Assembly (NCBI RefSeq): GCF_016918075.2
Contig: NZ_JAERPS020000003.1
Span: 434,001-498,000 of the forward strand
Reading direction: 5' to 3'
Length of the DNA stretch: 64,000 bases
Origin: Rheinheimera maricola
Lineage (GTDB): Bacteria; Pseudomonadota; Gammaproteobacteria; Enterobacterales; Alteromonadaceae
Under the pieces are notes generated by a model. It made no database searches, was not told the DNA's origin, and saw nothing but the letters and a program-made list of their open reading frames with translations. The position numbers were made by a program, and so were the translations under genes. Positions 9,986 through 19,084 of this stretch are shown here, in pieces (within the stretch, counting starts at the first letter, position 1; each line of letters begins with the position of its first letter).

Positions 9986-12331
9986 ATGAATTGGTACAAA
10001 TGGATAATCGGCACAGTGGTCGCATTCGCCGCTCTGGCAGCGCTAAGTTTGTATAGCTTGCTGTATCTGAGTTTGCCGCAATATGACGGCGAGCAACAGG
10101 CTAACATCAGCAGAACCGCGAGGCTGGAGCGCGATGGCACCGGCTACCTGAGCATCCATGCCGCTAACCGTAATGATGCCGCCTATGCACTGGGTTTTGC
10201 TCACGCTCAGGAACGTTTTTTCCAGATGGACATACTAAGGCGCAATGCCGCCGGTGAATTGGCAGCTCTGTTTGGCGAACGCGCGCTAGAAGCTGACAGA
10301 AATCTGCGTCAGCACCGCTTTCGCGCCAGAGCACAACAGGCGCTAAACTTGCTGAGCAAACCAGAGCGCAAGCTGCTCAGTGATTACCGCAGCGGCGTTA
10401 ACGCCGGACTTACAGCGCTTAGTTTAAGTCCGTTTGAATACTTATTGCTACAGCAGACGCCAGCGCCATGGCAGGATGAAGACGCCTTTCTGGTGATCTA
10501 CTCAATGTATCTGGACTTGCAAGGAAAACTAGGACGCGATGACTACGCGATGACACTATTGCAACAGGCAGTACCCGCGCAGTGGTATGCCTTCTTGCAG
10601 CAGCACTCTGCTACCTGGCAGGCGGCATTGGATGGCAGCACAGTTCAACCTGTGGCTGTGCCCGACACAGCCTACCCTGCAGTACTACGCGACGATAGTC
10701 TGGCCTGTAACAGCTGCCAGTTGCATGATGCTGCAGATATAGGCAGCAATAATTTTGCGGTTGCCGGCAGTTTAACTGCGCATGGCAGTGCCATTCTGGC
10801 GGATGATATGCATCTGAGCATCCGGGTGCCGGGCACCTGGTATAAAGCTCAACTAAACTGGCGTGAAGCTGGAGAACTACGCACCGTTACTGGCCTGACG
10901 TTACCCGGTGCGCCTGCCATAGTGGCAGGCTCAAATGGCAATATTGCCTGGGGCTTTACCAACAGCACGGCAGACTGGCACGATTTAGTCGCGCTGCAGC
11001 TTTCTGAAGACGGTAAGCGCTACCTGACACCTGATGGCTGGCGGGCGCTGCAGTACTATTACGAAACCATCAAGGTAGCAGGCAAACCGGACCAAACGCT
11101 AAAACTGGCAGAAACAATGTGGGGGCCACTGGTCAGGTTTGGCAGCAGCCCGGCTTATGCGCTGCGCTGGGTGGCCTATGACGAGGTAGCGGTAAACTTT
11201 AAGTTAATGCAACTGGAACTGGCTAACACTGTACAACAGGCGTTAGCTATTGCCCCTAAAGCCGGTATACCGGTACAAAATTTACTGGTGGCAGACAGCC
11301 AAGGCCAAATTGGCTGGAGCCTAATGGGGCCGGTGCCGATGCGGCAATTGTCAGATTTCGATATCGCACAAGATTGGAGTAGCGGCGAGCAACGCTGGCT
11401 AGGCTATATCGATGCGGCACAGCAACCGCAGTTAACTGGCGCCGAACGTTTATGGACTGCCAATTCACGTATGATAGGCGGCGACGCCGATGAGCTGATT
11501 GGCAATGGCGGTTATGATTTAGGCGCCCGTGGCTGGCAAATCAAACAAGGGCTGGACAGCTTGATGCAGGCTGATGAGCAAGCGCTGCATAGCATTCAAT
11601 TGGACAATCGTGCCATGATGTTAGCGCCCTGGTATGAACTACTGCTAAATACTCTTACGACAGACACCGTTACCAAACACCAACTGCAAGCCTACCGACA
11701 GCACCTTGTTAACAGCAGCAAACAGGCCGCAATAGATGATATCGGCTACACATTGGTGCGCGCCTTTCGTCAAAAAGCACTTGAATTGCAGTTCGCCCCG
11801 CTGTCTGCTTATTTGGAGCAGCATGCAGCCCGCAGCCAAGACTTAAAGTACGCTCTGGAAACGCCGTTCTGGGCACTATTTCGCCAAGGCCGCACCGATA
11901 CATTGCCCGCAGGTTATGCCAATTGGCAAGCACTATTGCTGGACGCCATATTACAGAGCAAACAACAACTTGAGCAAAAAAATGGTAGCTTAAATGACAG
12001 TACCTGGGGCGCTGAAAACCAGGCGCGTATTCAGCATCCGCTGGCATCTGCTGTACCACTGCTGGGTGACTGGCTAAACATGCCAGCAACACCGTTAAAT
12101 GGCGACAGCCACATGCCAAGAGTGCAGCGGCCTGGCTTTGGCCAGTCACAACGTATGGTGGTAGCGCCCGGGCAAGAGCATTTAGGCATTTTAACCATAC
12201 CGGCCGGTCAGTCCGGCCATCCGTTATCGCCGTTTTATCGCGCCGATCACCAATACTGGTTAAATGAAGTCGCGCTGCCGTTTTTACCGGGCGAGAAAAA
12301 ATATCAACTGCTGCTGACACCGCAGGGTTGA
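9986..12331 (+). CDS. Penicillin acylase family (Ntn-hydrolase) protein
   Basis: A 781-residue protein with an N-terminal membrane anchor or signal (about residues 5-27). The family makes a precursor that cuts itself before a nucleophilic Ser to give alpha and beta chains. Here the IGSNNFAVAG segment (about residue 250) supplies that Ser, followed by an AILADDMHL substrate-pocket motif and later GNIAWGFTNS, all typical of this family. Members hydrolyse amides such as beta-lactam side chains or acyl-homoserine lactones; the real substrate is unknown. The ATG at 9986 is chosen because AGAGAAG sits about 8 bp upstream; a TTG at 9959 is also open. It lies just before the pheA leader region. Confidence 0.9.
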   Translation: MNWYKWIIGTVVAFAALAALSLYSLLYLSLPQYDGEQQANISRTARLERDGTGYLSIHAANRNDAAYALGFAHAQERFFQMDILRRNAAGELAALFGERALEADRNLRQHRFRARAQQALNLLSKPERKLLSDYRSGVNAGLTALSLSPFEYLLLQQTPAPWQDEDAFLVIYSMYLDLQGKLGRDDYAMTLLQQAVPAQWYAFLQQHSATWQAALDGSTVQPVAVPDTAYPAVLRDDSLACNSCQLHDAADIGSNNFAVAGSLTAHGSAILADDMHLSIRVPGTWYKAQLNWREAGELRTVTGLTLPGAPAIVAGSNGNIAWGFTNSTADWHDLVALQLSEDGKRYLTPDGWRALQYYYETIKVAGKPDQTLKLAETMWGPLVRFGSSPAYALRWVAYDEVAVNFKLMQLELANTVQQALAIAPKAGIPVQNLLVADSQGQIGWSLMGPVPMRQLSDFDIAQDWSSGEQRWLGYIDAAQQPQLTGAERLWTANSRMIGGDADELIGNGGYDLGARGWQIKQGLDSLMQADEQALHSIQLDNRAMMLAPWYELLLNTLTTDTVTKHQLQAYRQHLVNSSKQAAIDDIGYTLVRAFRQKALELQFAPLSAYLEQHAARSQDLKYALETPFWALFRQGRTDTLPAGYANWQALLLDAILQSKQQLEQKNGSLNDSTWGAENQARIQHPLASAVPLLGDWLNMPATPLNGDSHMPRVQRPGFGQSQRMVVAPGQEHLGILTIPAGQSGHPLSPFYRADHQYWLNEVALPFLPGEKKYQLLLTPQG

Positions 12332-12352
12332 CTTTAGCCATCCGGACGGATT

Positions 12353-12427
12353 ATGTTAGCAGCCATGAAAACTGTATTTATCGCGCTCTGCTTTTTTAAC
12401 TTTACCACCCCCAACGGGAGGCGGTGA
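12353..12427 (+). CDS. pheL: Phe-rich leader peptide of pheA
   Basis: A 24-codon frame (ATG 12353, GGACGGA just upstream) with an in-frame ATG at 12365 giving a 20-residue version. The middle reads VFIALCFFNF, four Phe in ten residues, encoded at 12377-12403, and the stop is at 12425-12427. Short Phe-rich peptides directly before pheA act as the sensor of phenylalanyl-tRNA supply. Ribosome position on this peptide should decide which hairpin forms in the attenuator overlapping its 3' end. Too short to be seen by ordinary gene finding, but its context with a downstream terminator and pheA makes it convincing. Confidence 0.85.
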   Translation: MLAAMKTVFIALCFFNFTTPNGRR

Positions 12428-12479
12428 GCTGCGCGCGCAGTAAAACCAGAAAACCTCCCCCGCCGGGAGGTTTTTTTTT
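12414..12479 (+). promoter_or_regulatory. pheA transcription attenuator (antiterminator/terminator pair)
   Basis: The terminator is AACCTCCC (12452-12459), a 5-nt loop and GGGAGGTT (12465-12472), followed by a run of T to 12479. An earlier GGGAGG (12416-12421), inside the last leader codons, can pair instead with CCTCCC (12454-12459). A ribosome stalled at the Phe codons would end near 12415 and leave GGGAGG free, giving antitermination; one reaching the stop codon would cover it and allow termination. This geometry is that of classical amino-acid attenuators. Confidence 0.88.
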
Positions 12480-12515
12480 GCCGTTTAAAAATTATCAGAC
12501 AAAGAGAATATCAAC

Positions 12516-13670
12516 ATGGAACTGGATGAAATACGCCACGCGATAAGCGATACCGACCAACAACTGCTGGTGTTGTTGTCTAAACGGCGCCAGCTGGCGC
12601 TAGCGGTTGCTGATGCTAAGCTGGCACAAAACAAACCGATACGCGATCAAAAGCGTGAGCAGGAGCTGCTAGTATCGTTGATTGGCCAGGGCAAGCCGTT
12701 AGGGCTTGATGCGCAGTACGTGACGCGGCTGTACCATGTCATTATTGAAGACTCGGTATTACAGCAACAGGCCAAAATTCAGGGCCAGCTCAACGGCACC
12801 AATAGCCCGGCTGTGCGGGTTGCCTTTCTCGGTGGCCAGGGCTCGTACAGTTACTGGGCAACACAAAAGTACTTTACCCGCCGCGCCGAGCGTATAATCG
12901 AGCAAGGCTGCGACAGCTTTAACGAGATAGTACAGGCAGTAGAAACCGGCCATGCCGACTATGCCCTGCTACCGATTGAAAACACCTCGTCCGGCAGTAT
13001 CAACGAGGTATACGACATACTGCAGCACACGCGGTTGTCTATCGTTGGCGAGCTAACCCACCCTATCGCCCACTGCTTACTGGGCTTACCGGATACCGAT
13101 TTAAGCAAAATTCGCCAAGTGTGCGCACATCCGCAGGTGATTGCCCAATGCAGCCAGTTCCTGCAGGGTTTGTCGCAAGTAAAAATTGAGTATTGCGACA
13201 GCTCATCCGACGCCTTTAACCGCATAAAGCAGCAAAAAGACCCTACCGTAGTCGCCATTGGCGGCGAAGAAGGCGGCCAGCTGTATGGCCTTGAGGTGCT
13301 GACCCGCGATCTGGCCAACCAGAAAGACAACGTTAGTCGCTTTATTGTAGTAGCACGCAAACCGGTAACCGTGGCCAAGGCCATACCGGCGAAAACTACT
13401 TTTATCATGTATACCGGCCAGCAGCCGGGTGCGCTGGTAGATGCTTTATTGGTATTAAAGCAGCACGGTATCAGTATGGGTAAGCTCGAGTCCCGCCCTA
13501 TTAATGGCAACCCTTGGGAAGAGATGTTTTACGTGGATGTATTTGCCAATCTTAACGACTACGCCATGACACGCGCACTGGAGGAGCTGAATAAAATCAC
13601 AAAATTTATTAAGGTACTAGGCTGCTACCCCAGTGAAGATATCGAGCCCACTCAGGTAACCAGTAGCTAG
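12516..13670 (+). CDS. pheA: Bifunctional chorismate mutase/prephenate dehydratase (P-protein)
   Basis: A 384-residue enzyme that converts chorismate to prephenate and then to phenylpyruvate for phenylalanine synthesis in the cytoplasm. Residues 1-90 are the AroQ-type mutase helix bundle. The dehydratase spans about 100-285 (IENTSSGSINEVYD). The ACT regulatory domain (about 295-375) has GALVDALLVL and ESRPINGNPWEEMFY, the Phe-binding motifs. The usual TRF active-site triplet reads SRF here, with Ser at residue 274; the hydroxyl is retained. The ATG is preceded by AAAGAGA. Expression should be set by the leader attenuator upstream, and activity by Phe feedback. Confidence 0.97.
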   Translation: MELDEIRHAISDTDQQLLVLLSKRRQLALAVADAKLAQNKPIRDQKREQELLVSLIGQGKPLGLDAQYVTRLYHVIIEDSVLQQQAKIQGQLNGTNSPAVRVAFLGGQGSYSYWATQKYFTRRAERIIEQGCDSFNEIVQAVETGHADYALLPIENTSSGSINEVYDILQHTRLSIVGELTHPIAHCLLGLPDTDLSKIRQVCAHPQVIAQCSQFLQGLSQVKIEYCDSSSDAFNRIKQQKDPTVVAIGGEEGGQLYGLEVLTRDLANQKDNVSRFIVVARKPVTVAKAIPAKTTFIMYTGQQPGALVDALLVLKQHGISMGKLESRPINGNPWEEMFYVDVFANLNDYAMTRALEELNKITKFIKVLGCYPSEDIEPTQVTSS

Positions 13671-13682
13671 CAATACAGCAAC

Positions 13683-13700
13683 AAGGGGCACTAGCCCCTT
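13683..13700 (+). terminator. Hairpin after pheA
   Basis: AAGGGGC (13683-13689), loop ACTA and GCCCCTT (13694-13700) follow the pheA stop. A U-tract is weak, so the call is moderate. Confidence 0.5.
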
Positions 13701-13785
13701 AGCGGTTTCAACCTGATAGCAGCAGTAAAAATGCAGTAGGTTTAACTCATTAAGCTTAACCAAGCTCGACAAGCATTGCGCGCAA

Positions 13786-14823
13786 TCATTCGATAAAGCG
13801 CAAACTTATGCCTTTAATATCGACCCATTTGGCCTCGCCTTTTATTAAATCTCCAGATGCATCCGTCATTTGCATATCGGCGTGAAAGTTTGGCTGGGTT
13901 AAGCCAACGTCAGGGTAGCGATCTTGATGTGTTTCAGATGACCAGTTCCACGGGCCGTCTAGCCACTCGGCAATCACCTCTGCTTCAGGTTGCGGATAAT
14001 TGATGTAGGTATACACAAACATTGGTGTCTGTGCATCGACAAATCGCATTAAAGGATGCGTTCTCATATCAACGTTAAAAGTAAGCGTGCTAGCACTTTG
14101 TTGCACCTGGACACTATTAGCGGTAGTACTTGATGTGGTTGTCGTAGTCCCCAAAGCCTGTTTTCGTGGGAATACCGCCCAAATGTTGGCACCAAGATAG
14201 GGTAATGCAATATCCTCTGCGCTACCCGAGCTCGACTTATAATGTTGCAACTGCACGAGTACATCGCCCGGATCCGCGACATTATTGCGATTTATATCAA
14301 AATGAACACCGTACTGATACTCAACACGGCCGGTGAGCTGTGCATCTCGATTTATGCGTACCACTGGCGGCAAATAGTCTAGCTGCAATGCAAATGCAAT
14401 GCTGCTTGCACCGCTGACAACACCACAGGCCTGTGACAAGTGCGGATAATCACCAGCCACAAATTCAAGCGTTACATTATCTTCTGTCACCCGCAAATTC
14501 GCGCCATTCATCGCAAAAAGCGATGTGCTGCGTTCACCTGTCTGTGCATCCTCGGTGACAACAGAGTTGACTGTACTGGTAACAATATTAAACAACCCCA
14601 CTTCCATGCAGCCTTGAGTAGGGTCATTGACATAGGTAGTTATTGAGCTATCAGATATGCCTACGTAGGTATCGCCATCAAGTTGCCACATGCCATAATA
14701 CGTCATGCTAAGCGGTGCGTTTGCCCCTCCGCCGGTACCCGTATCCTTGGTGTCGGAGCCACCACCACACGCGGTCAATAACACAGCGCCACAAAGCAGC
14801 GCCATTAGCCTATTTAATGTCAT
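13786..14823 (-). CDS. Putative lipoprotein of unknown function
   Basis: A 345-residue protein that I do not recognise. It starts with a lipoprotein signal ending LLTACGGG (lipidated Cys about 19), followed by a Gly/Asp/Thr-rich linker to about residue 38. The rest is beta-rich and low in charged runs, with a segment FDINRNNVADPGDVLV (about residue 180) that resembles a dockerin- or EF-hand-like Asp/Asn loop and might bind calcium. It is a single gene, convergent with pheA and followed upstream by a 163-bp gap before the VOC-family gene. No function is proposed beyond surface or periplasmic placement. Confidence 0.75.
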   Translation of the reverse strand: MTLNRLMALLCGAVLLTACGGGSDTKDTGTGGGANAPLSMTYYGMWQLDGDTYVGISDSSITTYVNDPTQGCMEVGLFNIVTSTVNSVVTEDAQTGERSTSLFAMNGANLRVTEDNVTLEFVAGDYPHLSQACGVVSGASSIAFALQLDYLPPVVRINRDAQLTGRVEYQYGVHFDINRNNVADPGDVLVQLQHYKSSSGSAEDIALPYLGANIWAVFPRKQALGTTTTTSSTTANSVQVQQSASTLTFNVDMRTHPLMRFVDAQTPMFVYTYINYPQPEAEVIAEWLDGPWNWSSETHQDRYPDVGLTQPNFHADMQMTDASGDLIKGEAKWVDIKGISLRFIE

Positions 14824-14986
14824 GTTTTATCCTTTAGGAAGCGTGTTGACCCGAGGTTGAGGTTAGTTGCATGGATACAGTACTAAACGCCGTCAAACAT
14901 ATCCAAGCTGAAAACGTTAAGCAATATCGCCGTTAAAATATTTATGCTTATGCCATGCTATCGTTGCAATAGTTAGCAAAAAGTAG

Positions 14987-15382
14987 TTATCGCTGATACA
15001 ACTCCAGCGGCAGTCCGTCGGGGTCTTGAAAGAAAGTAAAAGCTTTACCGGTGAACTCGTCAATGCGAATTGGCTCTACTGCTACGCCATTTTGCGTTAA
15101 GTAAGTGGTAAATGCTGCGACATCATCTACCACAAAAGCCAGATGGCGCAGGCCTTGCGCTTCCGGCTGGCTTGGCCTGGCAGGTGGGTTGGGAAAGCTA
15201 AATAACTCAAGCTGATTACCATTAGGTAACGCCAGATCCAGCTTCCAGGAATCACGCTCGCGGCGGTAGTTTTCAGCAATTACGCTTAAGCCCAGCAATT
15301 GCGTATAGAACTGCTTTGAATGGGTATAATCGCTGCAAATAATAGCCACATGATGAATAGCGTTAAGTATTGGACGGGTCAT
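14987..15382 (-). CDS. yaeR: YaeR-type VOC (glyoxalase I-like) metalloprotein
   Basis: A 131-residue single-unit VOC protein. It aligns by eye along its full length with the YaeR/SMU1112c group: HHVAIICSDY near the start, RRERDSWKLDLAL, LELFSFPNPPARPS, GLRHLAFVVDD and FFQDPDGLPLELY at the end. The His/Glu positions (HHVAI, QLELF, LRHLAF, PLELY) form the expected metal site. The reaction is uncertain; true glyoxalase I is a longer or different subgroup. The gene starts immediately beside the terminator of the TPR gene upstream, whose hairpin contains what would be this gene's ribosome-binding AGG, so its translation may be affected when read through. Confidence 0.88.
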   Translation of the reverse strand: MTRPILNAIHHVAIICSDYTHSKQFYTQLLGLSVIAENYRRERDSWKLDLALPNGNQLELFSFPNPPARPSQPEAQGLRHLAFVVDDVAAFTTYLTQNGVAVEPIRIDEFTGKAFTFFQDPDGLPLELYQR

Positions 15383-15410
15383 AAAAAAGGCCTGAAACAG
15401 TCAGGCCTTT
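15383..15410 (-). terminator. Intrinsic terminator of the TPR gene, overlapping the next gene's ribosome site
   Basis: On the minus strand AAAGGCCTGA and TCAGGCCTTT (15386-15395 with 15401-15410) form a 10-bp stem with a 5-nt loop, followed by TTTTTT. It ends one base before the ATG of the yaeR-like gene, so the CAGG that could serve as its ribosome site lies in the stem. Confidence 0.85.
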
Positions 15411-15416
15411 AGTGTA

Positions 15417-16406
15417 TCAGAGTAGCTTTTTCAGCTCAGCCTTTAGTTTGTCATCATTAGTTGATGCCAGCAGCGGCTGAGTAATAGCTGTCGCTTTATC
15501 GCGGTTATTGGCCAGCACATAAAGCTGTGCTAAACGCAACTGCGCCCAGTCGTAGCGCTCAGATGCCGGATTCTCTTGCAAATAGTGCTGCATGGCAGCT
15601 ATGCCCTCAGTAACTGCAGTTTTACCCAGCACGGCACAGCGTGCCAGCTGATAATGGCTTTCGCTTATCGATGCTTTGGCGTCATCATCCACGGCAGTTT
15701 GGCTTATCGCCTGCTGCAACAGCGTAATAGCTGCGCTGTAGTTCTCTGTACCAGCAAGTTGCATCGCGCGCTGAAAATAAGCTTCAGGCCGCGTTTTTAA
15801 TGGTTCGGCACTGGCAAGAAACTGGTTAAATGCCGCCTCATCGCTAATATCTGTGAGCTTTAGCTCAAGTAACCAGCCTTGTAAGGTATCCAGCTGTTTT
15901 AACTGCTCTGCCAGCTTTAAAGCTTCATTTTTGTCGCCACCGGCAATACCTGGCGCCTGGGCCAGAAAACTGCCAAGTGCAATATAACTTCGCGGGTTTT
16001 GTGGTGCCAGTTCGAGTGCCGTTTCGTAAGCTTTTTTACAACGTTTAGCATACCCCAGCGCACTAAACATACTGGCGCTGCTAGCCAGATTGCAACTAAC
16101 TGTAGCGTACCAGTGCTGGTAGTCGGCATTATTGGCGTTGTATTTAATGGCTTTTTCCAGCAGCTCTTCTGCGCGCTCGCTATTTTTTAACACCGCCTCA
16201 GTTTGCCCCAGCAGAGCCAGCAACTGTGCATCTTTAGTTTTCTTATTCACTAAAGGGGCCAATAACGCCTGTGCTGCAGTGTAATTTTCTGTCTGCCACA
16301 AAGTTTCAACCTGATCTGCCAGATCAGAAGTAGTAGCCTGTAGTGCGCTGCTTAACAGCAACAGGCTTGAGAATAAGAGGGTACTACGCATGGTGTTGCT
16401 AAGCAT
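15417..16406 (-). CDS. Exported TPR-repeat protein
   Basis: A 329-residue protein with a signal peptide (about 1-25, ending LQA-TT). The remainder is alpha-helical with several tetratricopeptide-like repeats; clear units include LLEKAIKYNANNADYQHWYA and AYETALELAPQNPRSYIALG. A TPR scaffold in the periplasm usually mediates protein contacts. The ATG at 16406 is chosen because CGGAG lies 7 bp upstream; an ORF opening 54 bp earlier would put the signal peptide too far in. A strong terminator follows its stop, so it is a single-gene unit. No specific partner can be named. Confidence 0.82.
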   Translation of the reverse strand: MLSNTMRSTLLFSSLLLLSSALQATTSDLADQVETLWQTENYTAAQALLAPLVNKKTKDAQLLALLGQTEAVLKNSERAEELLEKAIKYNANNADYQHWYATVSCNLASSASMFSALGYAKRCKKAYETALELAPQNPRSYIALGSFLAQAPGIAGGDKNEALKLAEQLKQLDTLQGWLLELKLTDISDEAAFNQFLASAEPLKTRPEAYFQRAMQLAGTENYSAAITLLQQAISQTAVDDDAKASISESHYQLARCAVLGKTAVTEGIAAMQHYLQENPASERYDWAQLRLAQLYVLANNRDKATAITQPLLASTNDDKLKAELKKLL

Positions 16407-16509
16407 TTTGCTGCTCCGTTTCGCGCTGCCGACATTGACATTGTCAGCACTATAAAGCACGGCACGGAGCCTTTCTATAGGTCAAAAGTAACAAATTGTA
16501 TGCCGTATC

Positions 16510-17916
16510 TTACAGCTCAATAACATCGTCTTTGGCCGGGATCTGCGCTTGAATACCCAGCTCAATCAGCTCCTGCTGCAATGCTTGTTGTGCCTCTGGC
16601 TCACCATGCACCAGATAAAACGCCGGCTTGCCGCCAATGCCCTGCGCCCAGTCCAGTAGCTCACTTTGGCCGGCATGGGCCGAAAAACCGCCGATGGTAT
16701 GCACTTTGGCTTTAACCATTATATCCTGGCCAAACAACTTAACCCGCCGCTCACCTTCTACCAAGCGCCGGCCTAGGGTACCGTAGGCCTGAAAACCAAC
16801 AAAGATCAGATGGTTGCTGCTTTTCCATAAACTGTGCTTAAAGTGATGCACTATACGGCCACCGTTACACATGCCGCTACCAGCGATAATAATAGCGCCG
16901 CCGCTAACGCGGTTTATTGCCATAGATTCTTCTACGCTTTCGGTTAAGCGCAGCATTGGCAGCAAATCTTGCAGCTGCATACCTTTTTTAAAGCCAATAG
17001 CGGCTAAATCTTTTTGATCCAGGCAATACAGGAAGTCGTTGTAAATATTGGTAATGCTAATCGCCATAGGGCTGTCAAGAAACACCATGCGTTGTTTTAA
17101 CCGGCCCTGATGATGCAATAGCGCTATGTAGTACAAAATTTCCTGCGAGCGCCCCAGTGCAAAGGCTGGAATAAACACATTACCGCCGTCTTTGTTGGCC
17201 TGTTGTAAGGCATCGGCAAACTCATCCAATGAGCTGTCCATATTTTGATGATTGCGATTACCATAGGTACTTTCCATTAATACAATATCGGCCTGGCCTA
17301 TATCGGTTGGGTCGTGCATTAATACGGTAGCCGGGTTACCTAAATCACCAGAGAACACCAGCTTGCGCATGGCTTGGCTGCCTTTTAACCACAGCTGCAC
17401 GATGGCTGAGCCTAAAATATGCCCGGCATCGGCAAATTCCAACTCTAAGCCAGGTAGCGGTATTACGCGCTTTTTATAGGCTACAGGTTCACACAAATGC
17501 ACGACCCGTTCAGCGTCTGTCACTGACAATACCGGTTCTTGCAGTTTTTTGCCGGCCCGCGCGGCTTTTTTGTTTTGCCACTCTAAGTCTTTTAAATACA
17601 AATGCACTGAGTCTTTTAGCAAAACCGGCAACAACTCGGCCGTGCCGGGGGTGCAAAGTATTTTGCCATCAAAGCCACGCGCAACCAAAAGCGGTAACAA
17701 ACCGCTGTGGTCGATATGGGCGTGAGATAAAATCACCAAATCGATATCTTTCGGTTTAAAAGAAAAACGGAATTTGTGCCATTCACGAATTTGATCCGCG
17801 CCCTGCACCATGCCGCAGTCGAGTAAAATTTGCTTATTATTCAATTTAATTAGATAGCAAGAACCGGTAACTTGTTGCGCAGCACCGATAAATTGCAACG
17901 TCGCAGAAAGTGGCAT
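16510..17916 (-). CDS. Beta-CASP metallo-beta-lactamase-fold hydrolase (putative RNase)
   Basis: A 468-residue protein with the complete MBL zinc motif HAHIDHSG (about residue 68), AGHILGS, and the beta-CASP/RNA-specificity C-terminus with VHTIGGFSAHAGQ and LVHGEP. This is the bacterial branch of the CPSF73/Ysh1-like family, thought to process RNA, though bacterial members are little characterised. AGGG lies 9 bp before the ATG at 17916; an ATG two codons earlier is too close to it. The gene stands alone, divergent from the LOG-family gene. Confidence is high in the fold, modest in RNA as substrate. Confidence 0.9.
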   Translation of the reverse strand: MPLSATLQFIGAAQQVTGSCYLIKLNNKQILLDCGMVQGADQIREWHKFRFSFKPKDIDLVILSHAHIDHSGLLPLLVARGFDGKILCTPGTAELLPVLLKDSVHLYLKDLEWQNKKAARAGKKLQEPVLSVTDAERVVHLCEPVAYKKRVIPLPGLELEFADAGHILGSAIVQLWLKGSQAMRKLVFSGDLGNPATVLMHDPTDIGQADIVLMESTYGNRNHQNMDSSLDEFADALQQANKDGGNVFIPAFALGRSQEILYYIALLHHQGRLKQRMVFLDSPMAISITNIYNDFLYCLDQKDLAAIGFKKGMQLQDLLPMLRLTESVEESMAINRVSGGAIIIAGSGMCNGGRIVHHFKHSLWKSSNHLIFVGFQAYGTLGRRLVEGERRVKLFGQDIMVKAKVHTIGGFSAHAGQSELLDWAQGIGGKPAFYLVHGEPEAQQALQQELIELGIQAQIPAKDDVIEL

Positions 17917-18065
17917 GAGCATTATCCCTATTAAAAGCTTGCTTAATCTTATAGCGCATAAAACTGAGTTAAAGATTAGCCTATATCAAACAAGATATTA
18001 GTTTTGCCACATTTGCTTTAAGCTTATTTGCATTGCGGCGATAACACATTGCAGGAGAATATATT

Positions 18066-18947
18066 ATGGCAAGTGACCCACATCAGTTGCACGAACGTCA
18101 TCTGGCGTCGGCGCAACAATCATTAGAGGCTGCGGAAAAAGGACAGCACCACAGCTCCTACCGGTTAGCATTTGCCGATAATGCGTTTTTAATGCAGGAC
18201 GAATTGCGCCACGTCAGGCTGCAGTTGGAATACTTAAAACCACAACTAGTGCTGGAGCAGCACAACATTAATGCCACCATAGTGGTATTTGGCAGTGCAC
18301 GATTTTTATCACCACAACAGGCCCAAACGGCATTGGCGTTAGCTGAAAAACAGCTGATAGAAACCGATTCAGCCGAACATCGATTGGCTTTAAAACGCGC
18401 AAGCAGACAGCTGGATAACAGTAAATATTATGCTGCCTCACAGCAGTTTGCTGCACTGGCTACCCGCTTTAGTTGCTGCAAGCCTGACTATGCTATGACC
18501 ATTATTAGTGGCGGCGGCCCCGGTGTTATGGAAGCGGCCAACCGCGGAGCGATGGATGCCGGCGGCGAAAGTATCGGTTTAAACATTGTGCTACCGAAAG
18601 AGCAGCATCCCAACTCTTACATAACACCGCAGTTTTGTTTTCAATTTCACTATTTTGCTATACGCAAAATGCACTTTTTACAGCGAGCTCGCGCCTTGGT
18701 CGCCTTCCCAGGTGGCTTTGGCACTTTGGATGAGTTGTTTGAAACACTAACCCTAATCCAAACCAAAAAATCTGAACGGGTACCCGTTATTCTTTACGAT
18801 CAAGCTTTTTGGCAGCGTTTGATAAACTTTGACATGTTGGTAGAAGAAGGCCTGATAAGCGAGGAGGATGTAGAGCTGATCCAATACGCTGATACGCCAG
18901 AGCATGCATGGCAATTAATTTCAGATTTCTATCAGTTAGAAACCTAA
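18066..18947 (+). CDS. LOG-family (TIGR00730) Rossmann-fold protein
   Basis: A 293-residue cytoplasmic protein. The core has SGGGPGVMEAANRGA (about residue 145) and PGGFGTLDELFE (about 217), the two signatures of the LOG family, once annotated as lysine decarboxylases and now known as nucleoside 5'-monophosphate phosphoribohydrolases in several cases. It carries about 80 extra N-terminal residues and a longer middle than the shortest members. AGGAG precedes the ATG. Likely role: cleavage of a nucleotide to base plus ribose phosphate; the substrate cannot be read from sequence. Confidence 0.88.
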   Translation: MASDPHQLHERHLASAQQSLEAAEKGQHHSSYRLAFADNAFLMQDELRHVRLQLEYLKPQLVLEQHNINATIVVFGSARFLSPQQAQTALALAEKQLIETDSAEHRLALKRASRQLDNSKYYAASQQFAALATRFSCCKPDYAMTIISGGGPGVMEAANRGAMDAGGESIGLNIVLPKEQHPNSYITPQFCFQFHYFAIRKMHFLQRARALVAFPGGFGTLDELFETLTLIQTKKSERVPVILYDQAFWQRLINFDMLVEEGLISEEDVELIQYADTPEHAWQLISDFYQLET

Positions 18948-18978
18948 TGCATTTTCGTGTCAAAAAGCGATTTTTGCA

Positions 18979-18987
18979 TGCTATAGT
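18979..18987 (+). promoter_or_regulatory. Extended -10 promoter before the CapA-Mur ligase gene
   Basis: TGCTATAGT forms an extended -10 element with no clear -35. The transcript would have a leader of about 90 nt containing a GCCGCA/TGCGGC hairpin (18990-19007). Confidence 0.45.
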
Positions 18988-19084
18988 GCGCCGCAAAAAA
19001 GTGCGGCAACAGTGCGCCTCTTCGGCTGCAGTAGCTTTGGGAAACAGGGCAAGATGGGTTGAACAAGATAGCTAGAGAGATAAC

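Noticed and set aside
12328..12357. Promoter TTGACT-N18-TATGTT before the pheA leader
   Set aside because: Transcription would start at or within the leader start codon, leaving no ribosome site. The real promoter is probably further upstream in the acylase gene.
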